64,000 bases of DNA from contig CAWCIW010000001.1 of the NCBI GenBank assembly GCA_963795825.1, forward strand, positions 558,001 to 622,000. Reading direction: 5' to 3'. The notes beneath the pieces are model-generated. The model searched no databases. It was not told the DNA's origin and was given only the letters and a program-made list of their open reading frames with translations. The translations under genes and the position numbers were made by a program. Below are positions 26,983-36,742 of this stretch, piece after piece; the stretch's first letter is position 1, and each line of letters starts with the position of its first letter. This DNA comes from BOG-908 sp963795825. Lineage in GTDB: Bacteria > Pseudomonadota > Alphaproteobacteria > Acetobacterales > Acetobacteraceae.

Positions 26983-27188
26983 CAGGCGGTCTCGCCGGCG
27001 TCGGCCGCCGGCTCCGGCAGGTCTTCCATCCAGCGGCGCAGCACCACGTGGCGGTCCTCGTCTATCAGGCAGACCATGCAGTGCACCTCGTCGGCGGTGG
27101 CGAGGTGGCCGAGCTCGGCATCGGTCATGCCGCAATCGGGGCAGGTGAAGCGGTAGCAGCGTATCTCCACGCGGGTGAGGTTTGTCAT
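26982..27188 (-). CDS. Small zinc-ribbon protein
   Basis: A 68-aa protein, MTNLTRVEIRCYRFTCPDCG..., with two CxxC pairs (CPDC and CMVC) about 21 residues apart, likely one zinc site. The ATG at 27188 has GGAGA 5-6 bases upstream. It is coupled to the DUF4112 gene by an ATGA overlap. No specific function can be given. Confidence 0.7.
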   Translation of the reverse strand: MTNLTRVEIRCYRFTCPDCGMTDAELGHLATADEVHCMVCLIDEDRHVVLRRWMEDLPEPAADAGETA

Positions 27189-27305
27189 GCTGTCTCCTGC
27201 GAATCGGGCGCGCGCACGGGCGGCAAGCAGGCGCGCTTTCGGAGGGTAAATGCAAAGCACTTTTCCCGTTCTACCAACTCGGACTGGGCTGTTTGATCTG
27301 CAGCG

Positions 27306-27486
27306 AGGAAGGAGGGCCTTCTTTTTCGAGAAAAAGAAGCAAAAAGCTTTTGCTGTGACGCCTGCACGACGCGTTGGCTATTTCTGCAGGCGCATCGACT
27401 TGCAATATGGGAGCGGGGCCTCGGTGCAGGCGTCATAGCAAAAGCTTTTTGATCCTTTTTCTCGAAAAAGGACTGCTTTCTTGCTT
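27306..27486. repeat. Palindromic intergenic element, copy 7 (GACGCCTGCA core)
   Basis: Close relative of copy 5: CTTTTTCGAGAAAAAG, AAAAGCTTTTGC, TGACGCCTGCACGA...TGCAGGCGTCA, AAAAGCTTTTTG and CTCGAAAAAGGA. Lies between the zinc-ribbon gene start and the diguanylate cyclase stop. Confidence 0.9.
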
Positions 27487-27525
27487 ATTTCGCTGCGCCG
27501 ATCCTCACCGCGTTGCCAAGGGCGC

Positions 27526-30447
27526 CTATTCGCCCCCGCTGCGCAGCCCCACCCGCGCCGCGTTGAAATCCGCCCGCGCACGCTCCACCACCCGGTCCCG
27601 CCCGGCATCCTTGGCTTCGTAGAGCGCCTGGTCCGCGCGGCCAATAAGCGATTCCCAGTCGTCGCCGTGCATTGCCCAGGCCAGCCCCACCGAGCACGTC
27701 ACCCGCAGCTCCTTGCCGGCGGCGCTGAACGATTCGCCGCGCACGGCGTGGTGCAGGTCGAGCACGCGCTCCGCGCCGCGGCCGTCCGAATCGTCGAGCA
27801 CCAGGAGTATCTCCTCGCCACCGTAGCGTCCGGCATACTCGCCGACGCGCACCGCCTTGCGCACCAGCCGGCCCATCGCGCGCAGCACGTCGTCGCCGCC
27901 GAGATGGCCGTAGCGGTCGTTCACCGCCTTGAAGTTGTCGATGTCGAGCAGCGCCACGATCATCTCGCCGTTCATCGGCCCGCGTGTCAGCTTGGCATCG
28001 AGGCGCCGCTCGATCTCGGAGCGGTTGAGCAGGCCGGTCAGCGCGTCGTGCGCCGCCTGGTAGCGCAACTGTTCGGTGCCCTCTGCCACGTAGCGCTTCA
28101 GCTCGGCCTGGCGCGCCAGCATCACCCGGAAGCGCAGCCGCATCCCCGCCCAGATCAGCCACATCACGGCCAGCGCCCATACCGCCTCGGCCCACCACTG
28201 CCGCCACCACGGATAGTCCATGTCGATCGTCAACGTGGCGGGCGGCGAGCTGGTGTGGGTCAGTTCGTCGTAACCCACAACGGTCAGCGTGTGGCGGCCT
28301 GGCGGGACGAACGGGTAGCGCACCTGGCCGGTCTGCGACTCAGCCCACTCCGAATCCACGCCGGAGAGCTGGTAGCGGAACTTGAAGGAGCGCTCGCCGC
28401 CATGGCTTGGCGAGCCGAACTGCAGCGTCAGCGCCTCGTCGCTGAACGGCATCGTCTCGCTCTCGACAGGCATCATCCCGATCATCGCGGCGCTCACCAC
28501 GGCCTGTGTCGGCCGGTCGGTGAACAGCCATTCGGGATCGATCAGGTGGGAGACGCCCTGCGTGGTAGCGATCCAGATCGAGCCGTCCGGGTCCTCGCGC
28601 ATGCCACCCTGGTTCACGTCGTTCGACAGCAGCCCGCCATCCTGGTCGACGGACACCCAGCGCTTGCCGTTGTTGACCGACACGCCGAGCGCCGTGCCGA
28701 CCCATAGCCAGCCCCGGTGGTCGACGAGCACGGACACCACGCTGTTGGTGCGCGTGTCGGTGACCGGTACGCCGTGGTAGCTCAGGATACGGTCGTCCTC
28801 GATATGCAGGCCGAACAGGCCGCCCTCGCCACCGACCCAGAGCGTGCCGTCTTTCGCAATGGCCAATGCCAGCGGCTCGAAGCCGTCGGCGGGCCAGGGG
28901 CCGTGTACCGCCACGTCGGTGCCGTCTGGCCTGAGATGGCGCAGATGTCCGCCGGAGAGATAGAAGACGCCCAGATGGCCGTCGCAGATCACGTCGACGA
29001 CCTGCGCGTCCCGGCCGGTGACGGAGACCGCGACAGGCGTGGCGCCCGGGCGCGGGCTGACCTTGTAGAGGCCTGCCTCGGTACCGAGCCAGGCCGTTCC
29101 GTCAGCGTCGGCGACGATGGCATCAACCGCCGGCGCGGCTACCCGTACCGTCTCGCCGGTCAGCGTGTGGGTGAGGCGCGCGCCCTCGTTGCCCAAGCCG
29201 TGCCAGAGATCGCCGGACGGGCCCGAAGCGATGGCGAAGGAGGCGCCGGGCAGCACGCGGGCCACGCGCAGCACCGGCCCGCGGCGCACCACCTGGTCCA
29301 CGCCGGTATCGGTGGCGACCCAGACCGAACCGTCTGGCGTGCGCGCCGTACGCCAGGCCAGCCCGTCCGACAGGCCGTCCGACTTTTGCACCGCCTCCCA
29401 ATGGCCGTAGCCGACCCAGCTCACCAGCCCGCGGCCGAAGACCTGGAACCACATCTGCCCGGAGGCATCGGTGATGGCGCTGGTTATGATGCCCGGCGGC
29501 GCACCGTCTTCCACCGTCAGCCGGTGCCAGACGCCGCCTTTCAGCACGGCCAGGCCGTGTTCGGCCTGGGTGACGAGGCTGCCGTCCGGGGTCTGGAACA
29601 GTCCGAGATTGATCAGGTAGTTCACGTAGCGGCCGCCCTGGTCGGGCAGGTCCGTCAGCGCCCAGCGCCCGGTTTTGGGATCGAGTGTGGCGATCGAGCT
29701 GGGGCCGCGGGCCAGGATGGCGCCGTTCTGGCCGGCCCGCACGTCGGACCATTTGCCGCCGGTGAGCCCGTCTGCCGGTCCGTAGCAGCGGACCGCTTCC
29801 GGATCGGCGGCGCAGAGCCGGCCGTCGTCGAAGGCCTCCCACAGATGGCCGCCCACGACGAACAGGCCGGACGCGCCATCGAGCAGGCGGCGCTCCGCCG
29901 CGGTGTAGGGGAGCGTTTCGGCCAGGGGCAGCGCATCGTCCGACACGACGATCTGCGACGTCAGCCCGCCGGCGAGCAGCACCAGCCCGTCGCGCCACGC
30001 GACCAGGCGATGGCGCTTGTTCTCATAATACGTGAGGCCGCGATGGACCACGCGGTGGAACGTCAGCGAGGCGGGTCCATGAGCCGCGTCCGATGCGCGG
30101 TCCGAGACGAACACCTCGTCGGCATAGCTGAAGGCGACGCGGCCAGAGCGGGTGAGCGCGATGTCGAATACGTCGCCGCCGGCGCGCAGGCCCTGGCTGG
30201 GCATAAGGTTGGTGAAGCGGCGGCCATCGTAGGAGAACACGCCGTGCTCGGTGCAGACCAGCAGGTATCCGGCACGGTCCTGCACCATGCAGGCGCCGCC
30301 GAGGCTTGCCAGCCCCTGGTCTGCGTCGAAGATCCGGAATGCGGATCCGCTGGCGCGTGCCGGTGCGCAGGGCAGGCCGAGGAGCAGGCCGACCAACAAT
30401 GCGATGCAGGTCCGCAAGGTGGTCCCGGTCGAAGGTCGTGACGCCAT
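27526..30447 (-). CDS. Diguanylate cyclase with periplasmic beta-propeller sensor
   Basis: Predicted c-di-GMP synthase, 973 aa. Order: signal peptide (ending PCAPARAS), about 700 residues of two-component-regulator-type propeller repeats (SVWVATDTGVDQV, GTLWVGGEGGLFGL, GWLWVGTALGVSV, SIWIATTQGVSHL), a Y_Y_Y domain (RYPFVPPGRHTLTV), one transmembrane helix (WALAVMWLIWAGMRL), and a C-terminal GGDEF domain. The active-site motif reads GGEEI, a permitted variant; HDALTGLLNRSEIE is intact. I use the ATG at 30447; a TTG precedes it. The ligand sensed is unknown. It is monocistronic as far as seen. Confidence 0.9.
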   Translation of the reverse strand: MASRPSTGTTLRTCIALLVGLLLGLPCAPARASGSAFRIFDADQGLASLGGACMVQDRAGYLLVCTEHGVFSYDGRRFTNLMPSQGLRAGGDVFDIALTRSGRVAFSYADEVFVSDRASDAAHGPASLTFHRVVHRGLTYYENKRHRLVAWRDGLVLLAGGLTSQIVVSDDALPLAETLPYTAAERRLLDGASGLFVVGGHLWEAFDDGRLCAADPEAVRCYGPADGLTGGKWSDVRAGQNGAILARGPSSIATLDPKTGRWALTDLPDQGGRYVNYLINLGLFQTPDGSLVTQAEHGLAVLKGGVWHRLTVEDGAPPGIITSAITDASGQMWFQVFGRGLVSWVGYGHWEAVQKSDGLSDGLAWRTARTPDGSVWVATDTGVDQVVRRGPVLRVARVLPGASFAIASGPSGDLWHGLGNEGARLTHTLTGETVRVAAPAVDAIVADADGTAWLGTEAGLYKVSPRPGATPVAVSVTGRDAQVVDVICDGHLGVFYLSGGHLRHLRPDGTDVAVHGPWPADGFEPLALAIAKDGTLWVGGEGGLFGLHIEDDRILSYHGVPVTDTRTNSVVSVLVDHRGWLWVGTALGVSVNNGKRWVSVDQDGGLLSNDVNQGGMREDPDGSIWIATTQGVSHLIDPEWLFTDRPTQAVVSAAMIGMMPVESETMPFSDEALTLQFGSPSHGGERSFKFRYQLSGVDSEWAESQTGQVRYPFVPPGRHTLTVVGYDELTHTSSPPATLTIDMDYPWWRQWWAEAVWALAVMWLIWAGMRLRFRVMLARQAELKRYVAEGTEQLRYQAAHDALTGLLNRSEIERRLDAKLTRGPMNGEMIVALLDIDNFKAVNDRYGHLGGDDVLRAMGRLVRKAVRVGEYAGRYGGEEILLVLDDSDGRGAERVLDLHHAVRGESFSAAGKELRVTCSVGLAWAMHGDDWESLIGRADQALYEAKDAGRDRVVERARADFNAARVGLRSGGE

Positions 30448-30587
30448 CAAAACTTATGATCCTGCCAGTCGGCGACCTTCCGGCCGCTATGCGCAGAATA
30501 CCATACCTAGATCGGCGCCTCGCACAACTTAAAGGTGCAAAAGTTAAAACTATATCAAAACAAGTTTCGGTGTGGCGCTGAACATAC

Positions 30588-30623
30588 AAAAGCCGTGTCC
30601 GCAGGTGGCGCGGACACGGCTTC
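30588..30623 (-). terminator. Rho-independent terminator after the octapeptide-repeat gene
   Basis: 13-bp stem with AGCCGTGTCCGC (30591-30602) and its complement (30610-30621) around a 7-base loop, followed on the minus strand by TTTTG. It separates the small exported protein gene from the diguanylate cyclase downstream. Confidence 0.8.
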
Positions 30624-30642
30624 GATCGATCAGGCCGGAAGA

Positions 30643-30876
30643 TCAGGGAAAGCGGTGGATCACGGCCGGCGGAAAGCGGTGGATCACCGACGGCGGGAAG
30701 CGGTGGATCACCGACGGCGGAAAGCGATGGATGACGCCACGATCGCCGCTGTCCACCATGTTGACCGAAGCCTGCGAGGGCTGCGTGTCGGCGGACGCGG
30801 ACTGCGCAAAGCTGGCCAGCGCGGCGAGAGCGACGGCGGACGCAAACAGACCAGAACGGCAAGCTGCTAGGGTCAT
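30643..30876 (-). CDS. Small exported protein with tandem VIHRFPPS repeats
   Basis: A 77-aa product. A clear signal peptide (LFASAVALAALASFAQSASA) is followed by a short linker (DTQPSQASVNMVDSGDRG) and four copies of the octamer VIHRFPP(S/A), the last cut to VIHRFP. The ATG at 30876 has GAGGA 7 bases upstream; a promoter is at 30924-30953 and a strong terminator follows. The mature peptide would be about 47 aa and very basic/aromatic in its repeat part. I recognise no family. The frame on the opposite strand also repeats (GKRWITDG) but lacks a signal peptide and ribosome site. Confidence 0.7.
   Translation of the reverse strand: MTLAACRSGLFASAVALAALASFAQSASADTQPSQASVNMVDSGDRGVIHRFPPSVIHRFPPSVIHRFPPAVIHRFP
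30646..30736. repeat. 24-bp tandem repeat encoding VIHRFPPS
   Basis: Units at 30648-30671, 30672-30695 and 30696-30719 plus a partial fourth, on the theme GAAAGCGGTGGATCAC followed by (G/C)G(C/A)CGGCG. The units differ at only a few bases, so expansion is recent. Confidence 0.85.
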
Positions 30877-30923
30877 GATCAATCCTCGAAATGGTTGGTC
30901 GGGCAATCGTTCCGACTGCCGCC

Positions 30924-30953
30924 AACATAGATCAAGAATTACACGGACATCAA
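30924..30953 (-). promoter_or_regulatory. Predicted promoter of the octapeptide-repeat gene
   Basis: On the minus strand TTGATG (30953-30948), an 18-base spacer and TATGTT (30929-30924), about 50 bases before the start codon. Weak but well placed. Confidence 0.35.
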
Positions 30954-31707
30954 CATGAAAATGCGTGTAGCGGCAAATATAAATAAGAAGACAAAGTATA
31001 AAAATGTTGACGGATAAGAAACAATTTTTAGAATATTTGCTTGGTGTGAGATGATCCGCCTGATGTATTCTACCCTGTTCCTCGCGTGTTCTTAATTTTT
31101 GTTGCGTATCAGTAGTCTGGCCGGCGCGCTTCATGGGTTAACAATTTGCGAGACTGAAACAAAGCGGTTTGTTAAGAAATCACGAATTCGTTAGTTGGTG
31201 GGAAACGCGTTCGCCGCTTCATAAGCCGGCCTTGTGCTATTGCGTGGCGGATCTGGCGAGAAACGCGGCCGGGTCGCATGGGGTTGACCGGCATGTCGTT
31301 CGCGCGCCGACCGGCGTCGTAGTGTCAATGGCGTGCGCGGCCGGCCGATCGGGCTGCTGCATTGCAGGATCGGCCGCCACCGCGTCTTTCCTCGGCACGT
31401 GCGCGCCAGCCGCCACCGCATGGTCGTACGTGTCGGAGTTCGCGACGTATAAGGGTTGGGGCGCAGTCTTGCCGCGCGTTTGCGTGCAGCAGCGAAGTGG
31501 ACGGCTCGCCATACGAGAGCGCACGAAATTAATGCTCAGTACCAAAATGCGCATTTGAGGTCCGATTTTGGCCGCCCGCTGCGACAATTTGAAATTTATT
31601 TTGGTTATACAGATTCATGTTGCATCCGATCTGGATTATCTTGCATCCGACGCTTGAAAGGGTGATTTTTTGATAGCGTTCGCGCCACCTGGTGCACTAG
31701 GTTTGGC
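30954..31707. other. AT-richer intergenic region without a convincing gene
   Basis: About 750 bases lower in GC than the surroundings. Frames on both strands lack ribosome sites and look composition-driven. It holds the motif ATCACGAATTCGT (31179-31191), also found upstream of the PEP-CTERM gene. It also holds a direct repeat TTGCATCCGA (31620-31629 and 31641-31650) with a 21-base period before the gene at 31741. Confidence 0.6.
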
Positions 31708-31740
31708 ATGCTGCAGAGCACAAACCGCTTGGGGGCAGGC

Positions 31741-32262
31741 ATGGGCGTACGTGAGAAGGTTACCCAACTGATCCAGCCTGTGGAGCAGTCTCATCACGCG
31801 GTCGCAGAAGCGGCGCAGCCACCCTACCGGCCGCCATTCCGGCAAGTGCTGGCAGCCGTCGGTCTCAACGAGCACGCCCTTGCGTCAGAAACCGTCACCG
31901 TCCCGACCGCCGCGCTGATGCGCCTGCTGGGTGCGGCGATGGCCGGCGCCGAGGTGGACGAAATCTGGTATCTCGATCGCTACCCGGATGTGCACGCCGC
32001 CATACTGGCCGGCGCCACCCCCTCGGCGACGGTGCATTTCCGGGCGGCCGGCTATCGCGAGGGCCGGCTGCCTGGTCCGCTGCCGTTCGACGCCGGCTTC
32101 TATTTTGACACCTACAAGGACCTCGCCGGCGCGTTCAGCCGAACCGACACCGAGGCCCTGCGGCACCACTACGAGACGCGGGGCTATCTCGAAGGCCGCG
32201 CCGGGGTGCGCTACCAGCTCGGCGCGGCCGAGCGCTGGGCGGCAGGGCTGGCGCGCGATTGA
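31741..32262 (+). CDS. YPDV-repeat protein of a surface glycan island, unknown function
   Basis: About 173 aa. Two related segments are visible: EIWYLDRYPDVHAAILAG...HFRAAGYREGR and FDAGFYFDTYKDLAGAF...HYETRGYLEGR. This repeat also accompanies glycosyltransferases in other alphaproteobacteria, by my recollection. No signal peptide or membrane helix. ATG 31741 follows GGGGGCAGG; an ATG at 31708 is an alternative. It is the first gene of the plus-strand glycan island and lies 125 bases before the large glycosyltransferase. Confidence 0.55.
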   Translation: MGVREKVTQLIQPVEQSHHAVAEAAQPPYRPPFRQVLAAVGLNEHALASETVTVPTAALMRLLGAAMAGAEVDEIWYLDRYPDVHAAILAGATPSATVHFRAAGYREGRLPGPLPFDAGFYFDTYKDLAGAFSRTDTEALRHHYETRGYLEGRAGVRYQLGAAERWAAGLARD

Positions 32263-32386
32263 CTTTCCAGGACGGCTTGCCCAAGGTTTCTTGCTGAAGC
32301 CGATACTGTAGCGCGCGGGCCTGCTTGCGGCCGGCAGCCCGGACAAGACGCTCAATACGCAAAGGCCTGCGCGTCTTGTTGCCACG

Positions 32387-35300
32387 ATGATCGAGCCACA
32401 TCCCGAGCAGATTCCCAAAAGACGTCGCCGCCCGGCGACTCCGGCCGCCCCGGCGCCGCGCCGGCGCGCCGTGTTCACCATCGTCTCGGCCAATTACATC
32501 GGCTACGCGGCCACGCTGATGCAATCCGTCGCCTCGCATGTGCTCGGCGCGGAGCGGTTCATCATACTGGCCGATAAGCGCATCGACTTTCCCGATCTCG
32601 CTCTCTCGGCCACCCTGCTCGATTGCGACCAGCTCGGCATACCGCTCATCGAGAACATGAAGGCCTGGTACACGGTCATCGAGTTCAACACGGCGGTGAA
32701 GCCGTACGCGTTCCTGCACATGTTCGGGACGCTCGGCTTCGACGAGGCCTGCTATATCGACCCGGACATCCTGCTGTTCAGCGGTATGCCCGAAGTGTTC
32801 AACGCGCTGGCCGACCATTCCTGCGTGCTCACGCCGCACATGATGAAGCCGCTGCAGGATGGCTGCGAGCCGTCCGATCTCACGATCATGAAATCCGGTA
32901 TCTACAATCTCGGCTTTCTCGGATTGCGCAACGACGCGGATGGCGTGGCGCTGGCGCGCTGGTGGGCGGACCGCTGCTTCCGGCACTGCCGCGTCGATAT
33001 CGCGGGCCATATGTTCACCGACCAGCGCTGGATGGATCTGGCCCCGGCCTTTGTCAGCCGCCCGTTCATCCTGCGCCATCCTGGCTACAACGTGGCCTAC
33101 TGGAACCTCGCGCACCGGGCCGTCACGCGCGGCAGATCCGGCGAATGGCTCGTCAACGGCGAACGCCTGGTGTTCTTCCATTTCAGCGGCATCGCGCCGA
33201 ACGTGCCGGGCAGTTTCTCCAAACACCAGAACCGTTTCACCGCGGCAAATCTCGGCGTGGTCAACGAACTCTGCGACTATTACCGGCGCCTCGTGCTCGC
33301 CAACCGCTGGGAGGCGTTCAGCAAGACGCCGTATGGGTTCGGCAATTTTCCCGACGGGCGGCGCATCGACGACACCATGCGACACTGGATCGCGCGCGCC
33401 GCCGAACAGGGCGACATCGATCCCGCGTCCGACATCGCCGCCGGTTCGGATTACTTCGACCAGCCCGATGATGCCGCTGCCGCGAAAGGGGCCACCCTGA
33501 CGCGCTACATGCACCAGGTACCTGGCTCGACCGCACCGACCTGCGCGCGGTGTTCGACGTGTATGCGCCCGACGGCCTGAAAGCCTATATCGGCTGGTTC
33601 TTCGGCGGCGACGCGGTGCGCCAGCATGCCGATCCCGCCTCCATCGAGGCCGCACGCGCGTTCTACGCCGCCGCCCCGCCGGCCGACGCGCCGTCACCCA
33701 GCGAACCGCCACGCGCCGCCTGGCCGCCGGTGGCCGCGGAAATCTGGACGGACCACAGCACGGCGGCGCTGGCCGGCCTGGCGCGCGACATCGTGCTGCA
33801 ATCGCCCGGGATGACCGCGCGGCTGCCCAGGCATGCCGCCCTCGCCTGGGAGCGGCGGGCGGATCTGCGCGCGCATTTCGACGTGTCGGACGCAGACGGG
33901 CGCGGTGCCTATCTGGTCTGGGCGCTGACCAACGGCCTGCGCGAGGGCGCGCTCGATCTCTCCTGCCTGTCGCCGGAGTTCATCGCCGGCTTCGTCCGGC
34001 TCTCCTCGCTCTCCGCCCATTATGCGGACGTGCCGATCACCGACGGCATGATCCTGTTCCGCAACGCGACAGAGGGGCGCAACCCGCTGCCGAACTGGCG
34101 CAACTTCCCGGCCGACAAAACGGGCCGCCTGGCGCACGGCCTCTGGTTCGCGTTCACCGCACCCGGCCTGTTCGGCTGGCCGGATGCGTTCGCCGAACCG
34201 CAGCGCGCCTATTTCCAGCAGCCGTCCCAACTGCACGCGGACGGTTTCACCCTCAACCGCGCGGCCGCCGCGATCTGGGAGCTGCGCCCGGACCTGCAGG
34301 ACGCCTTTCCGCTGGATGCGCCCGATGCGGAATGGAAATTCCTGCGCTGGCTGCTGCTCAACGGCCTGCGCGATATCGGCGTGCCGCTCGACCGCTTCGA
34401 TCCGCGGCTGCGCGCCTTTTTGCTGAGCCCTTCGCCGCGCCTTGCCGGTGCGACGCAGCTGCTCGAGATGGTGTTCAGCGCGCGCAAGGACCTGCAGGCG
34501 CGCTACGATGTGAGTGATCCGGCCCAGCGCCAGAAGATGTTCGCATGGGCGGCGCGCCACCTCGTGCCGGAGACGGCAAAACTGCCGCTCGGCGCCGCCT
34601 TGCGTGAGCTGCACGATGCCGATGCACCGGCGGACGCCCCGAAGCTGCATCGGGCCACCCTCGCGCTGACCGGCGCCTGGACCGCCGCCTCCGGCCGTGC
34701 CGAGGATCTGCGTGGTTCGGCGCGGGCGCTGACCGAGGCCGGGTTCACCGATTTCGTCGTGATCGATTTCGACTCCGACCGGGTGCTATTGCCGGACGGC
34801 ACGCCGCTCGCCGAAGGCACGCCTGTCGCGGCCGGCACGAATATCGTGCACACCAATGCCGACACCGCTTTGGAGGACGCGCTTCATCTGCGTCGCCTCG
34901 GCGTGCAGGCCGCGCGCAGCATCGGTTTCTGGGCCTGGGAGCTCGAATGGCTGCCCGCCTACTGGCGCCACGCCTATAATTTCTACGACGAGATCTGGGC
35001 CGCCACGGCGTTTGCCGAAGCCGCCTTCCGCCACGACGATGCGCGCCCGGTGCGCCTGGTGCCGATGGCGGTGAGCGAGCCGGAGCTCGACCAGGCCCCG
35101 GGCCGCGCGGCGCTCGGCCTGCCGGCCGACGACACGCTGTTCTACTTCATGTTCGATTTCCGCTCCTACGCGGCGCGCAAGAATCCCGGCGCCGTGCTGC
35201 GCGCCTTTGCCGAGGCGTTCCCCGAGGGCCGCGAGAGGGTGCGCCTGCTGATCAAGACGAGCGGGGCGGCCGCCCGTTCGGAGGATGCCGCCGCCCTGGC

Positions 35301-35784
35301 CGCGCTGGCGCAGGACCCGCGCATCGAGATACGCGACGCCAAGCTGCCGCGCGCCGAGCTGCTCGGCCTGATACAGGCGGCGGACGCTTTCGTGTCGCTG
35401 CACCGTTCCGAGGGGTTCGGGCGCGGGCCGGCGGAGGCGATGCTGCTGGGAACCCCGGTGATCCTCACCGATTATTCCGGCTCGGCCGATTACGCGACCG
35501 CCGATTGCGCGATGCTGGTGGATTATACGCTGGTGCCGGTCGATCCGGCGGCGTATCCGGGCGTCACGGGCCAGTCCTGGGCGGAGGCCAATATCGCAAC
35601 GGCGGCCGGGCATATGCGCTGGGTGCATGGCAATCGCGACGCGGCGCGCGCGCTCGGGGCGCGCGGCCGGGTTCGCATCGGGGAGCTTTATGCGCCGGCG
35701 GTGGTGGGGCGTGCGATGCTGCGCGCGCTTGGGCTTGGCGGCAGACGCCGACATCTCGTGAGCGTCAAGAACAGGGAGAGCTGA
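32387..35784 (+). pseudogene. Two-module glycosyltransferase, one frame break
   Basis: Read across one frame break (near 33521), this is a single protein of about 1130 aa. Module 1 (residues ~25-290) is GT-A-like with FTIVSANYIGYAATLMQSV and a DxD-type motif in YIDPDILLF. The middle (~400-750) is helical with no recognised domain. Module 2 (~790-1110) is a GT-B/GT4 enzyme with HRSEGFGRGPAEAM (E-x7-E) and GTPVILTDYSGSADY. At the break, RYMHQV must continue as WLDRTDLRAVFDVYAPDG, which a one-base loss explains. It probably builds a cell-surface glycan. A methyltransferase follows after 3 bases. Confidence 0.8.
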
Positions 35785-35787
35785 TAA

Positions 35788-36549
35788 ATGGCGCGCGATA
35801 CCGACAAGGATTGGACGAGGGTTGCTGAGGAGAACCCCTATTGGGGCGTTCTGAGCGACGAGGAGTTCCGCGGCGTGGCGCTCTCCGAGGAGAACAGCAC
35901 CCGCTTCTTCGCATCCGGAGAGAAATATATCACCGACCTGCTCGGCTTCGCGCGCCACCACGTGGTTCCCGGGTTTCAGATCAAACGCGGGCTAGATTTC
36001 GGCTGCGGCGTCGGTCGCTTGCTGCGGCCGCTCGCAAAAGTATCAGAGGAGGCAGTCGGCGTGGATATCGCGCCGAAGATGCTCGAGCTCACAGCCGCCA
36101 ATCTCGCTGCCGCCGGCATTACTAACGCCACGGCCGTGCTGGGCGACGACACCCTTTCCGCCGTCACCGGGCGCTTCAACTTCGTAAACACCTACATCGT
36201 GCTGCAGCATATCCCGCCGGAGCGCGGCATCCTGCTCATCCGCCGCCTGCTGCAGCTCCTGGATGTGGGCGGTGTGTTTTCGCTGCAGATGACCTACGCC
36301 AAGGAGCGCCGCTTTTTCCCCCACGAGACCGGCCGCGCCAGTTACTATCGTCGCACCGGGCAGACCGTGCAGGACCTGGTGGCGGTGGAGAACGCCGCAC
36401 CTGAAGGCACCATCACGATGTTCGACTACGATCTCAATGAGGTGATGCTGATCGTGTCGCGTATTTCCGGGCAGCCTTTGCTTGTGCTGCCGACGAGCCA
36501 CGATGGACATATCGGCGCGCATCTTGTGGGAATGAAGGCGCGGGACTAA
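35788..36549 (+). CDS. SAM-dependent methyltransferase
   Basis: Class I methyltransferase, 253 aa, with motif I LDFGCGVGRLLRPL, the acidic motif VGVDIAPKML and a later LQHIPPERG. It starts 3 bases after the glycosyltransferase stop, so it is co-translated and likely methylates a sugar or lipid intermediate of the same glycan. No membrane segment. Confidence 0.85.
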   Translation: MARDTDKDWTRVAEENPYWGVLSDEEFRGVALSEENSTRFFASGEKYITDLLGFARHHVVPGFQIKRGLDFGCGVGRLLRPLAKVSEEAVGVDIAPKMLELTAANLAAAGITNATAVLGDDTLSAVTGRFNFVNTYIVLQHIPPERGILLIRRLLQLLDVGGVFSLQMTYAKERRFFPHETGRASYYRRTGQTVQDLVAVENAAPEGTITMFDYDLNEVMLIVSRISGQPLLVLPTSHDGHIGAHLVGMKARD

Positions 36550-36551
36550 GC

Positions 36552-36600
36552 CGGCAAGTAGTCCTTTTTCGAGAAAAGGACCTGAAAGCTTTTGCTTTCC
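36552..36600. repeat. Palindromic element, left half (locus 8)
   Basis: GGCAAGTAGTCC arm with CTTTTTCGAGAAAAG and AAAGCTTTTGC. The right arm is worn away (weak AGGTTTTTTTGCGACTTCTC near 36679). Probable terminator of the methyltransferase gene. Confidence 0.7.
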
Positions 36601-36742
36601 GCCTGCGTGGGCGGCCGCGCCCGTTCTGCCAGCTTGCGTGTTTGAAGCAGCGGAATTCACTGATGCAGTGGTGAAAGCATAGGTTTTTTTGCGACTTCTC
36701 TTCAAGTGGACGACTTTCTTCTCTACGTCAGGACGCCAGACA

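Noticed and set aside
28717..30441. A 574-codon open frame antisense to the diguanylate cyclase
   Set aside because: The minus-strand frame has clear domains and the plus-strand frame has none; it is a shadow.
30646..30736. 24-bp tandem units as a possible CRISPR array
   Set aside because: The units are directly adjacent with no spacers and encode an octapeptide in a signal-peptide-bearing frame.
31169..31558. A 129-codon frame in the AT-rich intergenic region
   Set aside because: No ribosome site, odd composition and no recognisable motif; treated as chance.
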